Positions 44,122 to 53,799 are shown, numbered from the stretch's first letter. The stretch: 64,000 nt of DNA from Alphaproteobacteria bacterium AO1-B (GCA_001890945.1 MLAX01000006.1:1-64000), one strand, 5' to 3'. Notes: a model not told the origin generated them from the letters alone. Numbers and translations: made by a program.

Positions 44122-46163
44122 TGCTGGGACGTTTGACGATTGACGCGCTGCCCTTTTACAGCTGGGTGGCCATGGGCGGGGCGGCCGTGACCGTTGGCGG
44201 CGGGATCGCAGCCTTTCTGTTGATCACGTACCTGCGCGCCTGGAAGGTTCTGTGGACCGACTGGCTGACAAGTGTCGATCACAAGAAGATCGGCATCATG
44301 TACGTCGTGCTCGCATTGATCATGCTGGTGCGCGGTTTTGTCGATGCGCTGATGATGCGCGCCCAGCAGGCGATCTCGCTCAACAACGAAGGCTATCTGC
44401 CGCCCGAACATTTTGAGCAGATCTTCTCCTCGCACGGCACCATCATGATCTTCTTCGTGGCAATGCCGTTTCTGACCGGTTTGATCAATCTGATCGTTCC
44501 GCAGCAGATTGGCGCCCGGGATGTCTCCTTTCCCTTTTTAAATTCCGTCAGTCTCTGGCTAACAGCGGCAGGAGCGGCATTGGTCTTGATCTCCCTTGTG
44601 GTGGGCAAATTTTCCCAGGCTGGTTGGACGGGGTATCCACCGTACTCCGGCATTGAATACAGTCCCGGTGTTGGCGTCGACTATTGGATCTGGGCGTTGA
44701 CCTTAAGCGGCGTCGGCACCACCATGTCCGGGATCAACTTCATCGTCACAATCGTAAAGAACCGCTGTCCTGGCATGACCTATATGCGCATGCCCATGTT
44801 CACCTGGACGGCGCTCTGCATCTCGATCCTGATTGTCTTTGCTTTCCCGGCGTTGACCGTGGTTGCCCTGCAGCTCTGGCTGGACCGGACCCTGGGCTTT
44901 CATTTCTTCACCAATGGGGACGGCGGCAACATGATGATGTTCGCCAACCTGCTTTGGATCTGGGGGCACCCGGAGGTCTACATTCTGATCCTGCCGGCCT
45001 TTGGCATTTTTTCCGAAGTGGTGGCGACCTTCTCCAGAAAGCGGCTCTTCGGCTACACATCGCTGGTCTATGCGACTGCCTGCATCGCCTTGCTCTCCTT
45101 TACGGTCTGGCTGCACCACTTTTTCACGATGGGGGCCTCGGCCAATGTGAATGCCATCTTCGGTATAGCCACGATGATCATTGCCGTGCCCACGGGCGTG
45201 AAAATCTTCGACTGGATGTTCACGATGTACCGGGGGCGGATCGAGTTCCATCCGGCCATGGTGTTCACCATCGGTTTCATGGTGACCTTCGTCATCGGCG
45301 GTGTGACAGGCGTGTTGCTGGCTCTGCCGCCTGCTGACTACCTGATGCACAATTCCACGTTCCTGGTGGCGCATTTTCATAACATGCTCATTCCTGGCGC
45401 GCTTTTTGGGTATTTCGCAGGGCTGAACTACTGGTTTCCAAAGGCCTTCGGCTTCAAGCTGGACGCCAAGTGGGGCATCCGGTCTTTCTGGTTCTGGTTT
45501 ATCGGGTTTTATCTCGCCTTCATGCCGCTTTATGCCCTTGGGTTCATGGGCATGTCCCGGCGGATGGAGCATTACGCGGATCCAACCTGGCAACCCTTCC
45601 TGGTGGTTGCTGCGCTGGGCGCGATCTTCGTGCTTTGCGGCATCATCTGTATCGGCATTCAGCTTTATGTTTCCGCGCGCCAGTGGGGATCGTCCCGCGA
45701 CATCACCGGGGATCTCTGGAACGGCCGGACCTTGGAATGGGCAACTTCTTCCCCGGCCGCGCCCTACAATTTCGCGGTCGTTCCAACAGTCACCGACATC
45801 GATGCATTCCATGAAATGAAGATGCGCGGCACCGCCTATCAGAGGCCAGAGCGCTACGAGCCTATTGTGATGCCGAAAAGCACAGGACTTGGCGTTGTCT
45901 TGGGCGGGCTCTCCTTCGTAATGGGATTTGCTGCTGTCTGGTACATCTGGTGGCTGGCGGTGCTGATGCTGGTCTTGTGTCTGGTGTGCATCGGGATCCG
46001 GGCCTGCGATGACACCAGCGAGTATGTGATGTCAGCGGCCGAGGTTGAGGCGATCGAGACTGCCTGGCTCTCCGGGATCACTCCGGCTGACATGCATGAC
46101 ATGCGCGACTTTGAACCGCGCGGGGCTGCGTCCGGAATGGCGCTTTCGGGGAGAGCGTTATGA
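44121..46163 (+). CDS. cyoB: Cytochrome o ubiquinol oxidase subunit I
   Basis: A 680-residue haem-copper oxidase catalytic subunit. CuB/haem ligands: 'WIWGHPEVYILILPAFGIFS' (active-site His with the His-Tyr pair), 'VWLHHFFTMG' (two CuB His) and 'FLVAHFHNMLIPGALFGYFA' (haem His). It oxidises ubiquinol and pumps protons while reducing O2 to water. Fifteen or so membrane helices. Four-base overlap with cyoC (ATGA). Confidence 0.96.
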   Translation: MLGRLTIDALPFYSWVAMGGAAVTVGGGIAAFLLITYLRAWKVLWTDWLTSVDHKKIGIMYVVLALIMLVRGFVDALMMRAQQAISLNNEGYLPPEHFEQIFSSHGTIMIFFVAMPFLTGLINLIVPQQIGARDVSFPFLNSVSLWLTAAGAALVLISLVVGKFSQAGWTGYPPYSGIEYSPGVGVDYWIWALTLSGVGTTMSGINFIVTIVKNRCPGMTYMRMPMFTWTALCISILIVFAFPALTVVALQLWLDRTLGFHFFTNGDGGNMMMFANLLWIWGHPEVYILILPAFGIFSEVVATFSRKRLFGYTSLVYATACIALLSFTVWLHHFFTMGASANVNAIFGIATMIIAVPTGVKIFDWMFTMYRGRIEFHPAMVFTIGFMVTFVIGGVTGVLLALPPADYLMHNSTFLVAHFHNMLIPGALFGYFAGLNYWFPKAFGFKLDAKWGIRSFWFWFIGFYLAFMPLYALGFMGMSRRMEHYADPTWQPFLVVAALGAIFVLCGIICIGIQLYVSARQWGSSRDITGDLWNGRTLEWATSSPAAPYNFAVVPTVTDIDAFHEMKMRGTAYQRPERYEPIVMPKSTGLGVVLGGLSFVMGFAAVWYIWWLAVLMLVLCLVCIGIRACDDTSEYVMSAAEVEAIETAWLSGITPADMHDMRDFEPRGAASGMALSGRAL

Positions 46164-46774
46164 GTGAGATGCTGACCATCCGAAACGACGCTGACCTCTT
46201 GGAGGAAGAAGAGCATCATTCGCTTCGCGGACGGGAGTTCGGCTTCTGGCTGTTCCTGATGGGCGATGCCGTCATTTTCGCGCTGTTGTTTGCGACCTAT
46301 GTGGTGTTGTCCGGCAACTCGGCGGCCGGCCTGACCTCGCAACAGGTCTTCGACCTCAGCCACACGGCCATCGAGACTGCGTTGTTGTTGGTCTCCAGCC
46401 TGACCTTCGGCATTGCCAGTCTGGCCATGGACAAGGGGCATGGGCGGGCCGTCATTCTCTGGCTTCTGATTACACTTGGGCTTGGTCTGGGCTTCCTCGC
46501 CATGGAGGTTCTTGAATTCCGCGGCATGATCCTCCAAGGGGCAGGGCCGGATGTCAGCGGGTTCCTCTCGGCATTTTTCACGCTCGTCGGGATGCACGGC
46601 GCCCACGTTGCCATGGGATCGATCGGCATCCTTTTGATGATCGGGCAGGTCATGACCAAGGGCCTGACGTTGCCGGTCCGCTCGCGGCTCAATCGCTTGG
46701 GGCTGTTCTGGCATTTTCTTGATATCGTCTGGATCGGGATCTTCTCGGTCGTCTATTTGCCCGGTGTGATGTAG
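46160..46774 (+). CDS. cyoC: Cytochrome o ubiquinol oxidase subunit III
   Basis: A 204-residue subunit III with five membrane helices ('FGFWLFLMGDAVIFALLFAT', 'GMHGAHVAMGSIGILLMIGQ', 'FWHFLDIVWIGIFSVVYLPG'). The final 'WHFLDIVWI' is the hallmark of the family. It starts inside the cyoB stop and is followed nine bases later by cyoD. Confidence 0.95.
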   Translation: MSEMLTIRNDADLLEEEEHHSLRGREFGFWLFLMGDAVIFALLFATYVVLSGNSAAGLTSQQVFDLSHTAIETALLLVSSLTFGIASLAMDKGHGRAVILWLLITLGLGLGFLAMEVLEFRGMILQGAGPDVSGFLSAFFTLVGMHGAHVAMGSIGILLMIGQVMTKGLTLPVRSRLNRLGLFWHFLDIVWIGIFSVVYLPGVM

Positions 46775-46783
46775 GAGGCTGAC

Positions 46784-47098
46784 ATGGACCACACGGACCA
46801 CACAGAACATCGCAGCCTTGGCAGCTATCTGACCGGCTTTGCACTCGCGATTGTGCTGACTGCAATCCCTTTCGGTCTGGTCTGGACGGGCGCGCTCACC
46901 GGACCGGCGGTCTACGGTGTGATTGCAGCAGCCGCTGTCATCCAGGTGCTGGTTCACCTGGTGTTTTTCCTGCACCTCAATTTCAAGTCGACCCCGGGTG
47001 AGAACCTCTTCTTTCTGGCCTTCGCAGCCGTTCTGATTTGCATCATGGTCGGCGGCAGTCTCTGGATCATGTTTGACCTGCATCACCGGATGATGTGA
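46784..47098 (+). CDS. cyoD: Cytochrome o ubiquinol oxidase subunit IV
   Basis: A 104-residue, three-helix subunit ('YLTGFALAIVLTAIPFGLVW', 'VIQVLVHLVFFLHLNFKSTP', 'AAVLICIMVGGSLWIMF') with a His-rich start (MDHTDHTEHRSLGSYL). Last gene of the cyo operon; no cyoE (haem O synthase) follows, so that enzyme is encoded elsewhere. Confidence 0.93.
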   Translation: MDHTDHTEHRSLGSYLTGFALAIVLTAIPFGLVWTGALTGPAVYGVIAAAAVIQVLVHLVFFLHLNFKSTPGENLFFLAFAAVLICIMVGGSLWIMFDLHHRMM

Positions 47099-47180
47099 CA
47101 GTCTGAATTACGTGTTTGACGCCTGAGTTCGAAAGACACTCTGTTGGTTTTTGCAACCGATGTGGTTTTGCCTCAACAGC

Positions 47181-47198
47181 TGTGGTACTCACACCACA
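47181..47198. promoter_or_regulatory. Inverted-repeat operator overlapping the XRE gene start
   Basis: TGTGGT (47181-47186) and ACCACA (47193-47198) form a perfect inverted repeat with a 6-nt spacer; its last base is the A of the XRE start codon. Another TGTGGT lies at 47161-47166. With no clear ribosome-binding site ahead of the ATG, the mRNA may be leaderless and the site may serve in autorepression. Confidence 0.5.
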
Positions 47199-48043
47199 TG
47201 GATAAACGAGACCGGGCCGAACTGTTTCGCGAGCGTTTGAGCGCGGCGCTCAGAGAGCGGGAACTCAACCGCTCAGACCTCGCGCGCGCAGCTGAGCTTG
47301 ACCGGTCCACGGTCTCCCAGCTTTTGTCCGAAGAGAGCCCACGCCTGCCCAATGGTCAGGCGCTTGCGGCTATCGCATCCGCCCTAAGTGTGTCCGCCGA
47401 TTGGCTTCTGGGCTTGTCGGCGCACAAGGGTGCGGCCGCGGAAATCCTCGATCAAGCCGTTCAAGTGGCCGAAACCGAACGTCATCCGGTCGATGTGCAT
47501 TTGCTTGCCTGGTACCGGGACGCGGTGGGCGCCAAGATACGTCATGTTCCGGCGAACCTGCCGGATGTCTTGAAGACAGAAGCCGTTCTGGCGCACGAAT
47601 ATGCTGGTGAAACCTTTCGGACACCCGGACAGGCCATAACCGGTACACGCGATCAGCAGGCATTGTTGAACCGCGCAGAATCGGACATGGAAATCTGTGT
47701 TTCGAAAGAGGCCTTGGAGGCATTTGCCCGGGGCGAGGGCATGTGGTCGGATTTGCCGGATGCCGTGCGCCGAGAGCAGCTGAAGGTCATGGGCGAAACC
47801 CTGGACAGATATTACCCGTCTCTCAGGCTGCATCTTTTTGGTGCCAGCGACCGGTTTTCCGCTCCGTTTACGGTGTTTGGCCAAAAATGGGCTGCGCTGT
47901 ATCTGGGGCAGCGCTATCTCACCTTCTCCAACACACGTCACGTGCAGCTGTTTTCCCGGCATTTCGATGATCTGGTCCGCCACGCTCTCGTGCGCTCCCA
48001 CGAGGCCAGTGACTTTGCAACGAAGCTGTCTCTCGGGATTTGA
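47198..48043 (+). CDS. XRE-family regulator with C-terminal sensor-like domain
   Basis: A 281-residue protein. Residues 5-70 are a Cro/C1-type HTH ('RSDLARAAELDRSTVSQLLS', 'LPNGQALAAIASALSVSADW LLG'). The remaining ~200 residues form a domain I cannot name ('WYRDAVGAKIRHVPANLPDV', 'SDMEICVSKEALEAFARGEG', 'FGQKWAALYLGQRYLTFSNT'); the layout resembles one-component regulators with a C-terminal ligand or phage-repressor-like domain. An upstream start (47144) would read through the operator region. It follows cyoD by 100 bp and could regulate cyo or the next gene. Confidence 0.78.
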   Translation: MDKRDRAELFRERLSAALRERELNRSDLARAAELDRSTVSQLLSEESPRLPNGQALAAIASALSVSADWLLGLSAHKGAAAEILDQAVQVAETERHPVDVHLLAWYRDAVGAKIRHVPANLPDVLKTEAVLAHEYAGETFRTPGQAITGTRDQQALLNRAESDMEICVSKEALEAFARGEGMWSDLPDAVRREQLKVMGETLDRYYPSLRLHLFGASDRFSAPFTVFGQKWAALYLGQRYLTFSNTRHVQLFSRHFDDLVRHALVRSHEASDFATKLSLGI

Positions 48044-48112
48044 ACCGGATTTTAAGCACCAAAGGCAAATCCAGATTTTGAACCGCCTTTCGCGAAAGAA
48101 AGACCCTACGGC

Positions 48113-48754
48113 ATGGCAACCATCGAATATGTCTATTCCGCGCATTCCGCATTTGCGTATCTCGGCTCCTCTGAGATCATGCGGATTTGCGCTGATCACA
48201 ACGCGGTTTTGGTCCATCGGCCGGTTCTTTTGTCGCCTGTCGTCGAGGCTCAAAGAAGCCCGGCCTTTCGCCAGCGGACACAGGCGCATGTCGACTATTT
48301 CTTCGGTCGCGAAATCGAACGTTGGGCCGAGTACCGGTCCGTGCCGATCATCCGCAAGCGCCCGACCTTTCACGATGCAGACTACAGCCTGGCCTCGGGC
48401 ATGATCATCGCGCTGGGCGAAACGGGCCAAGACACCGACCGGATGGCTCACGGACTTTTGGAGGCGCATTGGAATGAGGATTTGGACCTTTCGGACCATA
48501 CGGCCCTTGAGGCTGTGGCGGTGAAGCTGGGGTTCGCCGCCAAAGAATTGCTGGAAGAAGCTGCAAGCCCGAGCGTTCAGAACAAGCTCATGGAAAATTC
48601 CGAGTGGGCCAAGGAAAAGCAGGTTTTTGGGTCCCCAACCTACATCGTTGATGGTGATCCATTTTATGGTCAGGATCATCTCTCACTGGTGGAGCGTGCT
48701 CTTGAAAAACCCTTCGCGCCATCGGACTGGGTCAATCCGCCTGTTGATGGGTAG
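48113..48754 (+). CDS. 2-hydroxychromene-2-carboxylate isomerase-like (DsbA-fold) protein
   Basis: A 213-residue thioredoxin-fold protein of the DsbA/HCCA-isomerase (kappa-GST) group. The N-terminus 'YVYSAHSAFAYLGSSEIMRI' has Ser in place of the CXXC of disulfide enzymes, and 'KQVFGSPTYIVDGDPFYGQD' is the typical cis-Pro and C-terminal signature. Likely glutathione-dependent isomerase; the substrate need not be naphthalene-derived. Follows the XRE gene by 70 bp in the same direction. Confidence 0.85.
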   Translation: MATIEYVYSAHSAFAYLGSSEIMRICADHNAVLVHRPVLLSPVVEAQRSPAFRQRTQAHVDYFFGREIERWAEYRSVPIIRKRPTFHDADYSLASGMIIALGETGQDTDRMAHGLLEAHWNEDLDLSDHTALEAVAVKLGFAAKELLEEAASPSVQNKLMENSEWAKEKQVFGSPTYIVDGDPFYGQDHLSLVERALEKPFAPSDWVNPPVDG

Positions 48755-48877
48755 GGCGCCGGTCAGACGAAAACTCTTTCGTAAATTTGCGCCGTGTTAA
48801 GTGTTTTGCCGTTACGTGAATTGTTTAAGGTCGTCTGTTGTGCGTTTGTACAGGCGTCCCTCACGTCGGAGACTGTC

Positions 48878-49690
48878 ATGGTATCGGTCCGCCTCGGGCT
48901 GGTTTTATTCTGCGCAAGCATCTCCAGTGCATTGGCATCTGATCCAAACTGCACACGCGTAACCGCGTCCGCACACCCCGATTATCCGCCTTATCATTGG
49001 CGCGAGGGCGGGCGGATTGTTGGGGCAAGCGTTGACCTCAACAAAATGATCTTTCAGGAACTCGGTGTCTCGTTTGATGCGGTCTTTACCGGGCCCTGGA
49101 AACGCGTTTTGAAAACAGCTGAAAACGGCGACATCGACTTCTTGATGTCGCTGAAAAAAACGGATGAGCGATCAACGTTTTTGGACTTCACCGACACCCC
49201 CGCGTTCGAGAACCCGTTTACTGTGTTCACGTTGCGCAACCGGAGCTTCCCACTCACGGTATGGGAGGATCTGAAGGGCAGGTATGGCGCGAAAAACGCC
49301 GGAGACCGCTATGGAGAGGCTTTTGATTCCTATGTCGCCAATGTTCTGGAGTTGTCCGACAATTTCTCTTTCCAGGATAACGTCAACCAGCTGCTGGTCG
49401 GTCGGATCGATTACATTATCCATGGCCGCTACGTCGGTCAGGCGCAATTTGGCGCCATCCAGGGCGGTGAGGACATTGTGCCGTTAGATTGGAACGTGAT
49501 GAATGGCTTTGTGCACAGTGGTTTTACGCTCAGTTCTCCTTGTCGGCATCTGAAGGACAAGGTGAGCGAGCGGTATGGCGAACTGCTGGCCGACGGGACA
49601 GCGGACCGGATCATCTCTGAAAACATCGGCCGATGGATTCTCCGAAGCCGGAATTACGAGCTGCGAAAGAAAGTCGTCGATATCGACTAA
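48878..49690 (+). CDS. Orphan periplasmic solute-binding protein (family 3)
   Basis: A 270-residue protein with a signal peptide (LGLVLFCASISSALAS) and an SBP_bac_3 domain: 'HPDYPPYHWREGGRIVGASV', TGPWKRVLKTAENGDIDFLM, 'QLLVGRIDYIIHGRYVGQAQ' and the end 'DGTADRIISENIGRWIL'. The start at 48878 has a GGAGA site; an earlier start at 48794 would bury the signal peptide. Stand-alone gene with no transporter partner. Cys25 and a C-terminal Cys may pair. Confidence 0.85.
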   Translation: MVSVRLGLVLFCASISSALASDPNCTRVTASAHPDYPPYHWREGGRIVGASVDLNKMIFQELGVSFDAVFTGPWKRVLKTAENGDIDFLMSLKKTDERSTFLDFTDTPAFENPFTVFTLRNRSFPLTVWEDLKGRYGAKNAGDRYGEAFDSYVANVLELSDNFSFQDNVNQLLVGRIDYIIHGRYVGQAQFGAIQGGEDIVPLDWNVMNGFVHSGFTLSSPCRHLKDKVSERYGELLADGTADRIISENIGRWILRSRNYELRKKVVDID

Positions 49691-49727
49691 AACATCCGGC
49701 CAGCCATGTGTCGGTCCCGCCTTTTCT

Positions 49728-51401
49728 TTAGTGATGACCGAGGTGATGGTGATACTGCGCCTTGGCAACTTCCAGGGATTTTGCGGGCTCGAAACTGCCG
49801 GCATCGGCCATCGCCCAATAGGTGGAATACCCCGCAATATCGTGGGTTGGGTCGAGCAAAGCGCCCGGTCTCAGCCAGGTTAGCGCAGCGCTGGCCGGCA
49901 GGATTTCCCGTAAACCAGCTCGAAGATAGAAATGCTCCGGCTTGAAATCCCTTGGATGAGACAGCCCGGCTGCAGCTGTGAACTCAACGAGCGACTTGAT
50001 GGTATTGCGGTGAAAGTTCGCAACCCGGGTGGCCTTGTCCGGAACATCCAATGCTTGCTGGCGTTTCGGGTCCTGGGTTGCGACGCCTGTGGGACACTTG
50101 TTGGTATGGCAGCTCTGCGATTGGATGCAGCCAACCGCGAACATGAAGCCGCGGGCCGAGTTCACCCAGTCCGCGCCAAGTGCCATGGTTCCGGCGATGT
50201 CAAAAGCGCTGATCAGTTTGCCACTCGCGCCAATGCGGATGTCATCGCGCAATCCTGCGCCGACAAGGCTGTTGTGAACGAACGCCAACCCTTGGCGCAG
50301 CGGCGTGCCGAGCCTGTTGGCGAACTCGACGGGGGCTGCCCCCGTGCCACCTTCCGCACCGTCTACAACGATGAAATCCGGTTTGATCCCGGATTTGAGC
50401 ATCGCTTTCACGACCGCCATGAATTCCCACCGGTGTCCGATGCACAGTTTGAAGCCGACCGGTTTGCCTCCGGAAAGCTCGCGCAGGGTCTTGATGAAGT
50501 CCAGCAATTCCATCGGTGTCGAAAACGCAGAATGGCTCGCTGGTGAAATGCACTCCTTGCCGACCGGAATACCGCGCGCTTCCGCGATTTCCTCGGTCAC
50601 TTTGGCGCCGGGTAGAACGCCGCCGTGGCCGGGTTTTGCGCCCTGACTCATCTTGATTTCGATCATCTTGATCTGTGGGTCGGCCGCCTGTTTCTTGAAC
50701 TTTTCCGGATCAAAGCCGCCATCGTCGGCGCGGCAACCAAAATAGCCGCTGCCCAGCTCCCAAACCAGATCGCCGCCGCCTTCGCGGTGGTAGCGCGAAA
50801 CGCTGCCCTCGCCGGTGTCATGGTAGAAGCCGCCCGCCTTGGCACCTTTGTTCAACGCCAGGATGGCGTTGCCGGAAAGTGACCCAAAGCTCATGGCGGA
50901 GATGTTGAAAATCGACGCGGAGTAAGGCTGTTTGCACTCCGGCCCGCCGATCTCGACGCGCAGTTCTTCGACCTTCCCATGAGATTGCGGACAGACCGAA
51001 TGGTTCACCCAGCCGTAGTTGATGTCATAAACGTCAAGCTCGGTGCCGAAGGGGAGCACGCCTTCGATGTCCTTTGCCCGGTCATAGACCATGGTGCGGC
51101 GCTCGCGGGAGAACGGCCGGCCATCCTGATTGCTTTCAAAGAAGTACTGCCGGAGTTCAGGGCGGATGGCTTCGAACATGAAGCGGAAATGGCCGGCAAC
51201 CGGATAGTTTCTCAAAATCGCATGTTTCGTCTGGGTGACGTCCAGTATGCCGACAATGGTCAGGACGGCGAAAACCGCAAAAACCCAAAGGATATGAGGG
51301 TTGACTGCGAAGCTGAGGATGAAGGTCACAACTGCGGCGGCACTACAAAGCGCAAACACCGTATAGCGGGCTGGAAACAAGAGACATTCTCCCTCTGGCA
51401 A
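49728..51401 (-). CDS. Membrane-anchored FMN-binding glutamate-synthase-like protein
   Basis: A 557-residue protein: two N-terminal membrane helices (residues 10-55), then the FMN/Fe-S domain of the glutamate synthase large subunit ('ISAMSFGSLSGNAILALNKG', 'IVVDGAEGGTGAAPVEFANR', and the Fe-S loop CHTNKCPTGVATQDPKR). It lacks the glutaminase domain, so it is a GltB2-like enzyme of unsettled substrate. The 'AQYHHHLGHH' tail is His-rich. Single gene. Confidence 0.88.
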   Translation of the reverse strand: MPEGECLLFPARYTVFALCSAAAVVTFILSFAVNPHILWVFAVFAVLTIVGILDVTQTKHAILRNYPVAGHFRFMFEAIRPELRQYFFESNQDGRPFSRERRTMVYDRAKDIEGVLPFGTELDVYDINYGWVNHSVCPQSHGKVEELRVEIGGPECKQPYSASIFNISAMSFGSLSGNAILALNKGAKAGGFYHDTGEGSVSRYHREGGGDLVWELGSGYFGCRADDGGFDPEKFKKQAADPQIKMIEIKMSQGAKPGHGGVLPGAKVTEEIAEARGIPVGKECISPASHSAFSTPMELLDFIKTLRELSGGKPVGFKLCIGHRWEFMAVVKAMLKSGIKPDFIVVDGAEGGTGAAPVEFANRLGTPLRQGLAFVHNSLVGAGLRDDIRIGASGKLISAFDIAGTMALGADWVNSARGFMFAVGCIQSQSCHTNKCPTGVATQDPKRQQALDVPDKATRVANFHRNTIKSLVEFTAAAGLSHPRDFKPEHFYLRAGLREILPASAALTWLRPGALLDPTHDIAGYSTYWAMADAGSFEPAKSLEVAKAQYHHHLGHH

Positions 51402-51661
51402 TCCTGAGGGGCAGTCTAGTCAGTCTCCTTGTCAAAAGGAAAGGGGGCATCTCATCTTTGATGAGCTTGGCCGCACGATTCAGAACACGTGCGGCGCGCC
51501 GAGGCTTATGTATTTAATGCCATTGAGAAATATGTCGATTGCAGGCCCTCGGCCACGTCCCAAATAATCACGGGACAGATTTGAGCTCGAGAGCGCTGAC
51601 CCATTTATTGGCGGTCCGGCACTCTGAATACCGGTTAGGGCAACGTTTGCGATGAGGTGAC

Positions 51662-52474
51662 ATGAAACGAGTGTTGGGCGCGATAACCGCAGCCATGTTG
51701 ACCGTTAGTGCGTGGCAAGCCTCGGCGCAAACACTTGTTCTGGGCCTGGAAAACGTAGAGTACTTTCCCTGGCAACTGCCGGATGGGACCGGGGCCGATA
51801 TTTTCCTGATAGAGACGGCGGCACGAAACCTGGGTTATGCGGTTGAACTCCGGCCTGTGCCTTGGAAGCGGTGCCTCAACGAGGCCGGTTCGAACGCCAT
51901 CGACGGTTGTTTTTCGGCCAGCTTCGAGGTGAGCCGCATGGACCTTGGGGTCTATCCGATGGTGGGCAACCGTCCGGATACCTTAAAAGCTCTGCACGCT
52001 GACAGTTACTCGCTCTACGTTCCAACAGAATCGGATGTCCGCTGGACTGGGTCAGGGTTTGAAAATCTGTCCGGCGATATTGGTGCCATCTACGGCTATT
52101 CGATTGTGACAATGCTCCAAAATCAGGGCGTCGGGGTTTTCATGGCCGACCGGCTCGGTCAACTGTTCCAGCTCCTTTTGCGCGACCGCCTGGATGGTGT
52201 CGCGGCGCTAACCGCACATGCCGATCACTTGATCGAACAAACGCCGGAGCTGAACGGACGGGTTCGAAAAGTAGGACCGCCCTTGGAAGAAAAGCATTAC
52301 TACCTGTTGTTTTCACATGGCTTTGCCAAGAACAACCCGGAGGTCGTTTCAGCCCTTTATGATGAGATCAAACGGGTTCGGAAATCCCCTGAATATCGGG
52401 AAAACTATGAGCATATCCGGCGCACGCATGTTGAGCCGCACACTTTGAATTACGACCCTCCCGGTGGGCTTTAA
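51662..52474 (+). CDS. Orphan periplasmic solute-binding protein (family 3)
   Basis: A 270-residue protein with a signal peptide (MKRVLGAITAAMLTVSAWQA) and a shortened SBP_bac_3 N-lobe: 'VEYFPWQLPDGTGADIFLIE', PVPWKRCLNEAGSNAIDGCF, 'GAIYGYSIVTMLQNQGVGVF' and 'DEIKRVRKSPEYRENYEHIR'. It has the PWKR motif seen in the other paralogues, with two Cys around it that could pair. No transporter genes adjoin it. Convergent with the glycosyltransferase gene. Confidence 0.8.
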   Translation: MKRVLGAITAAMLTVSAWQASAQTLVLGLENVEYFPWQLPDGTGADIFLIETAARNLGYAVELRPVPWKRCLNEAGSNAIDGCFSASFEVSRMDLGVYPMVGNRPDTLKALHADSYSLYVPTESDVRWTGSGFENLSGDIGAIYGYSIVTMLQNQGVGVFMADRLGQLFQLLLRDRLDGVAALTAHADHLIEQTPELNGRVRKVGPPLEEKHYYLLFSHGFAKNNPEVVSALYDEIKRVRKSPEYRENYEHIRRTHVEPHTLNYDPPGGL

Positions 52475-52491
52475 GCAGAGATCAGACGAAG

Positions 52492-53799
52492 TCAGGCGCT
52501 TTTTGTTCGTGCACGAACAGCTGGAACACGGGACATGATTTCCTCTGCCGCGCCCTCTGCGCCGGGCTCAAGCGCCATGATGCCGGCGGCGGCCTTGGCA
52601 CCCATCGCATAGGCCGGAGCATCCAGCGCATAGAGCGCCTTCACCAGCAAATCTGTCGTGAGTTTCTTTTGGCTGATCGGCGCCGGACCAGCGCCAGCTG
52701 CATGAACGCGTTGCCCCCAGAAAGGCTGATCGGCAAACACTGGGCAGACAAGGGAGGGCTTGCCCCAGCGCAAGGCTTCATGGGTTGTCCCGGCACCGCC
52801 ATGGTGGATGATGCTGCTGCATTTTGGAAACAGCCAGCTGTGCGGGGCCTTGTCGATCAAAAACACCTTGTCCTTCAGGACCTCCGGCAGGGTGTGCCCG
52901 GTGAGGCCACCCCAGCCGCGCGCCAAAATGGCCCTCAGTCCGGTTTGGGTAAGTGAGCGCATGATCAGCCGGGTCAGCTCTTCCGGGTTCCGGCTCGGCA
53001 TGGAGCCAAAGCCGATATAGACCGGCGCCGGGCCGTCCTCCAGAAACTGCATCAGCTCGCGGTCTGGTGTGTAGGTGTTTGCGGGCCGCATGAACCAGTA
53101 GCCGCTCAGCCAGGACGTTTCCGGCCAGTCTTTCGGTCTCGGCACCAGCGCAGATGAAAACCCTTGCAGGCACAGCGCTTTGGAGCCATCCGGCATATGC
53201 CCGTCGATCATTTCGCCGGGGTGTTCGAATTCCGCGGTTGCTTCGGCGCGCAGGGGTTTCAACATGGGAGACAGACCCAGCGCCATAAGTTTGCAGGCAG
53301 CCAGATAACTGAGACGGTTTCCCAGTTTACCGAGTGCGGGCAATCCAAACAGGGAGACCGGAAAATCCCCTGTGGGCGTCACGACCGGTTGAAGCGCTGT
53401 CGGCAAAGCGGGGACATTCAGCCGCCGGGCCACCAGCGTCATCACCGTTGCCTTGAGATTGAAGAGGATCAGATCCGGTTTTTCTTCCAGGCCGATTCTC
53501 CACAAACACCGGACGACCTTCTTCTGATCTTCCATGGTGGTGCGGGCGACCTTGATCTTGCCGCGGAAGGTGAACATCGCCTCGCGCGTCACCGGGTCAC
53601 CCAAGAGGGCTTCAAAATCGATCGGAACCGCACGTGGCTGCGCGCCCACCTTGCCGATCATCGTGTCAAAGCCACGCCCCGTTGCTACGACGACATCGGC
53701 ACCAAGACGCACCAGGTCACCGGCAAGCGCCACATAGGGCTGAACGTCGCCGCGGGTTCCGAGCGTGGCAATCAGGATTTTCGGCTTTGAAGCGCTCAT
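52492..53799 (-). CDS. UGT-like glycosyltransferase (GT1 family)
   Basis: A 435-residue enzyme. The N-lobe 'ILIATLGTRGDVQPYVALAG' matches sterol/macrolide glucosyltransferases. The C-lobe has 'APVYIGFGSMPSRNPEELTR' and the PSPG-like nucleotide-sugar motif 'IIHHGGAGTTHEALRWGKPS' followed by 'VCPVFADQPFWGQRV'. Likely glycosylates a lipid or secondary metabolite; no biosynthetic cluster is next to it. An upstream start (53856) is possible, without a ribosome-binding site. Confidence 0.85.
   Translation of the reverse strand: MSASKPKILIATLGTRGDVQPYVALAGDLVRLGADVVVATGRGFDTMIGKVGAQPRAVPIDFEALLGDPVTREAMFTFRGKIKVARTTMEDQKKVVRCLWRIGLEEKPDLILFNLKATVMTLVARRLNVPALPTALQPVVTPTGDFPVSLFGLPALGKLGNRLSYLAACKLMALGLSPMLKPLRAEATAEFEHPGEMIDGHMPDGSKALCLQGFSSALVPRPKDWPETSWLSGYWFMRPANTYTPDRELMQFLEDGPAPVYIGFGSMPSRNPEELTRLIMRSLTQTGLRAILARGWGGLTGHTLPEVLKDKVFLIDKAPHSWLFPKCSSIIHHGGAGTTHEALRWGKPSLVCPVFADQPFWGQRVHAAGAGPAPISQKKLTTDLLVKALYALDAPAYAMGAKAAAGIMALEPGAEGAAEEIMSRVPAVRARTKSA

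Noticed and set aside
44703..47086. Long minus-strand open frames (369 and 410 codons) opposite cyoB-cyoD
   Set aside because: High-GC shadow frames rich in His/Gln/Arg; the plus strand encodes complete Cyo subunits.
47384..48679. 431-codon minus-strand frame opposite the XRE and HCCA-isomerase genes
   Set aside because: Spans two well-supported plus-strand genes and shows no family features.
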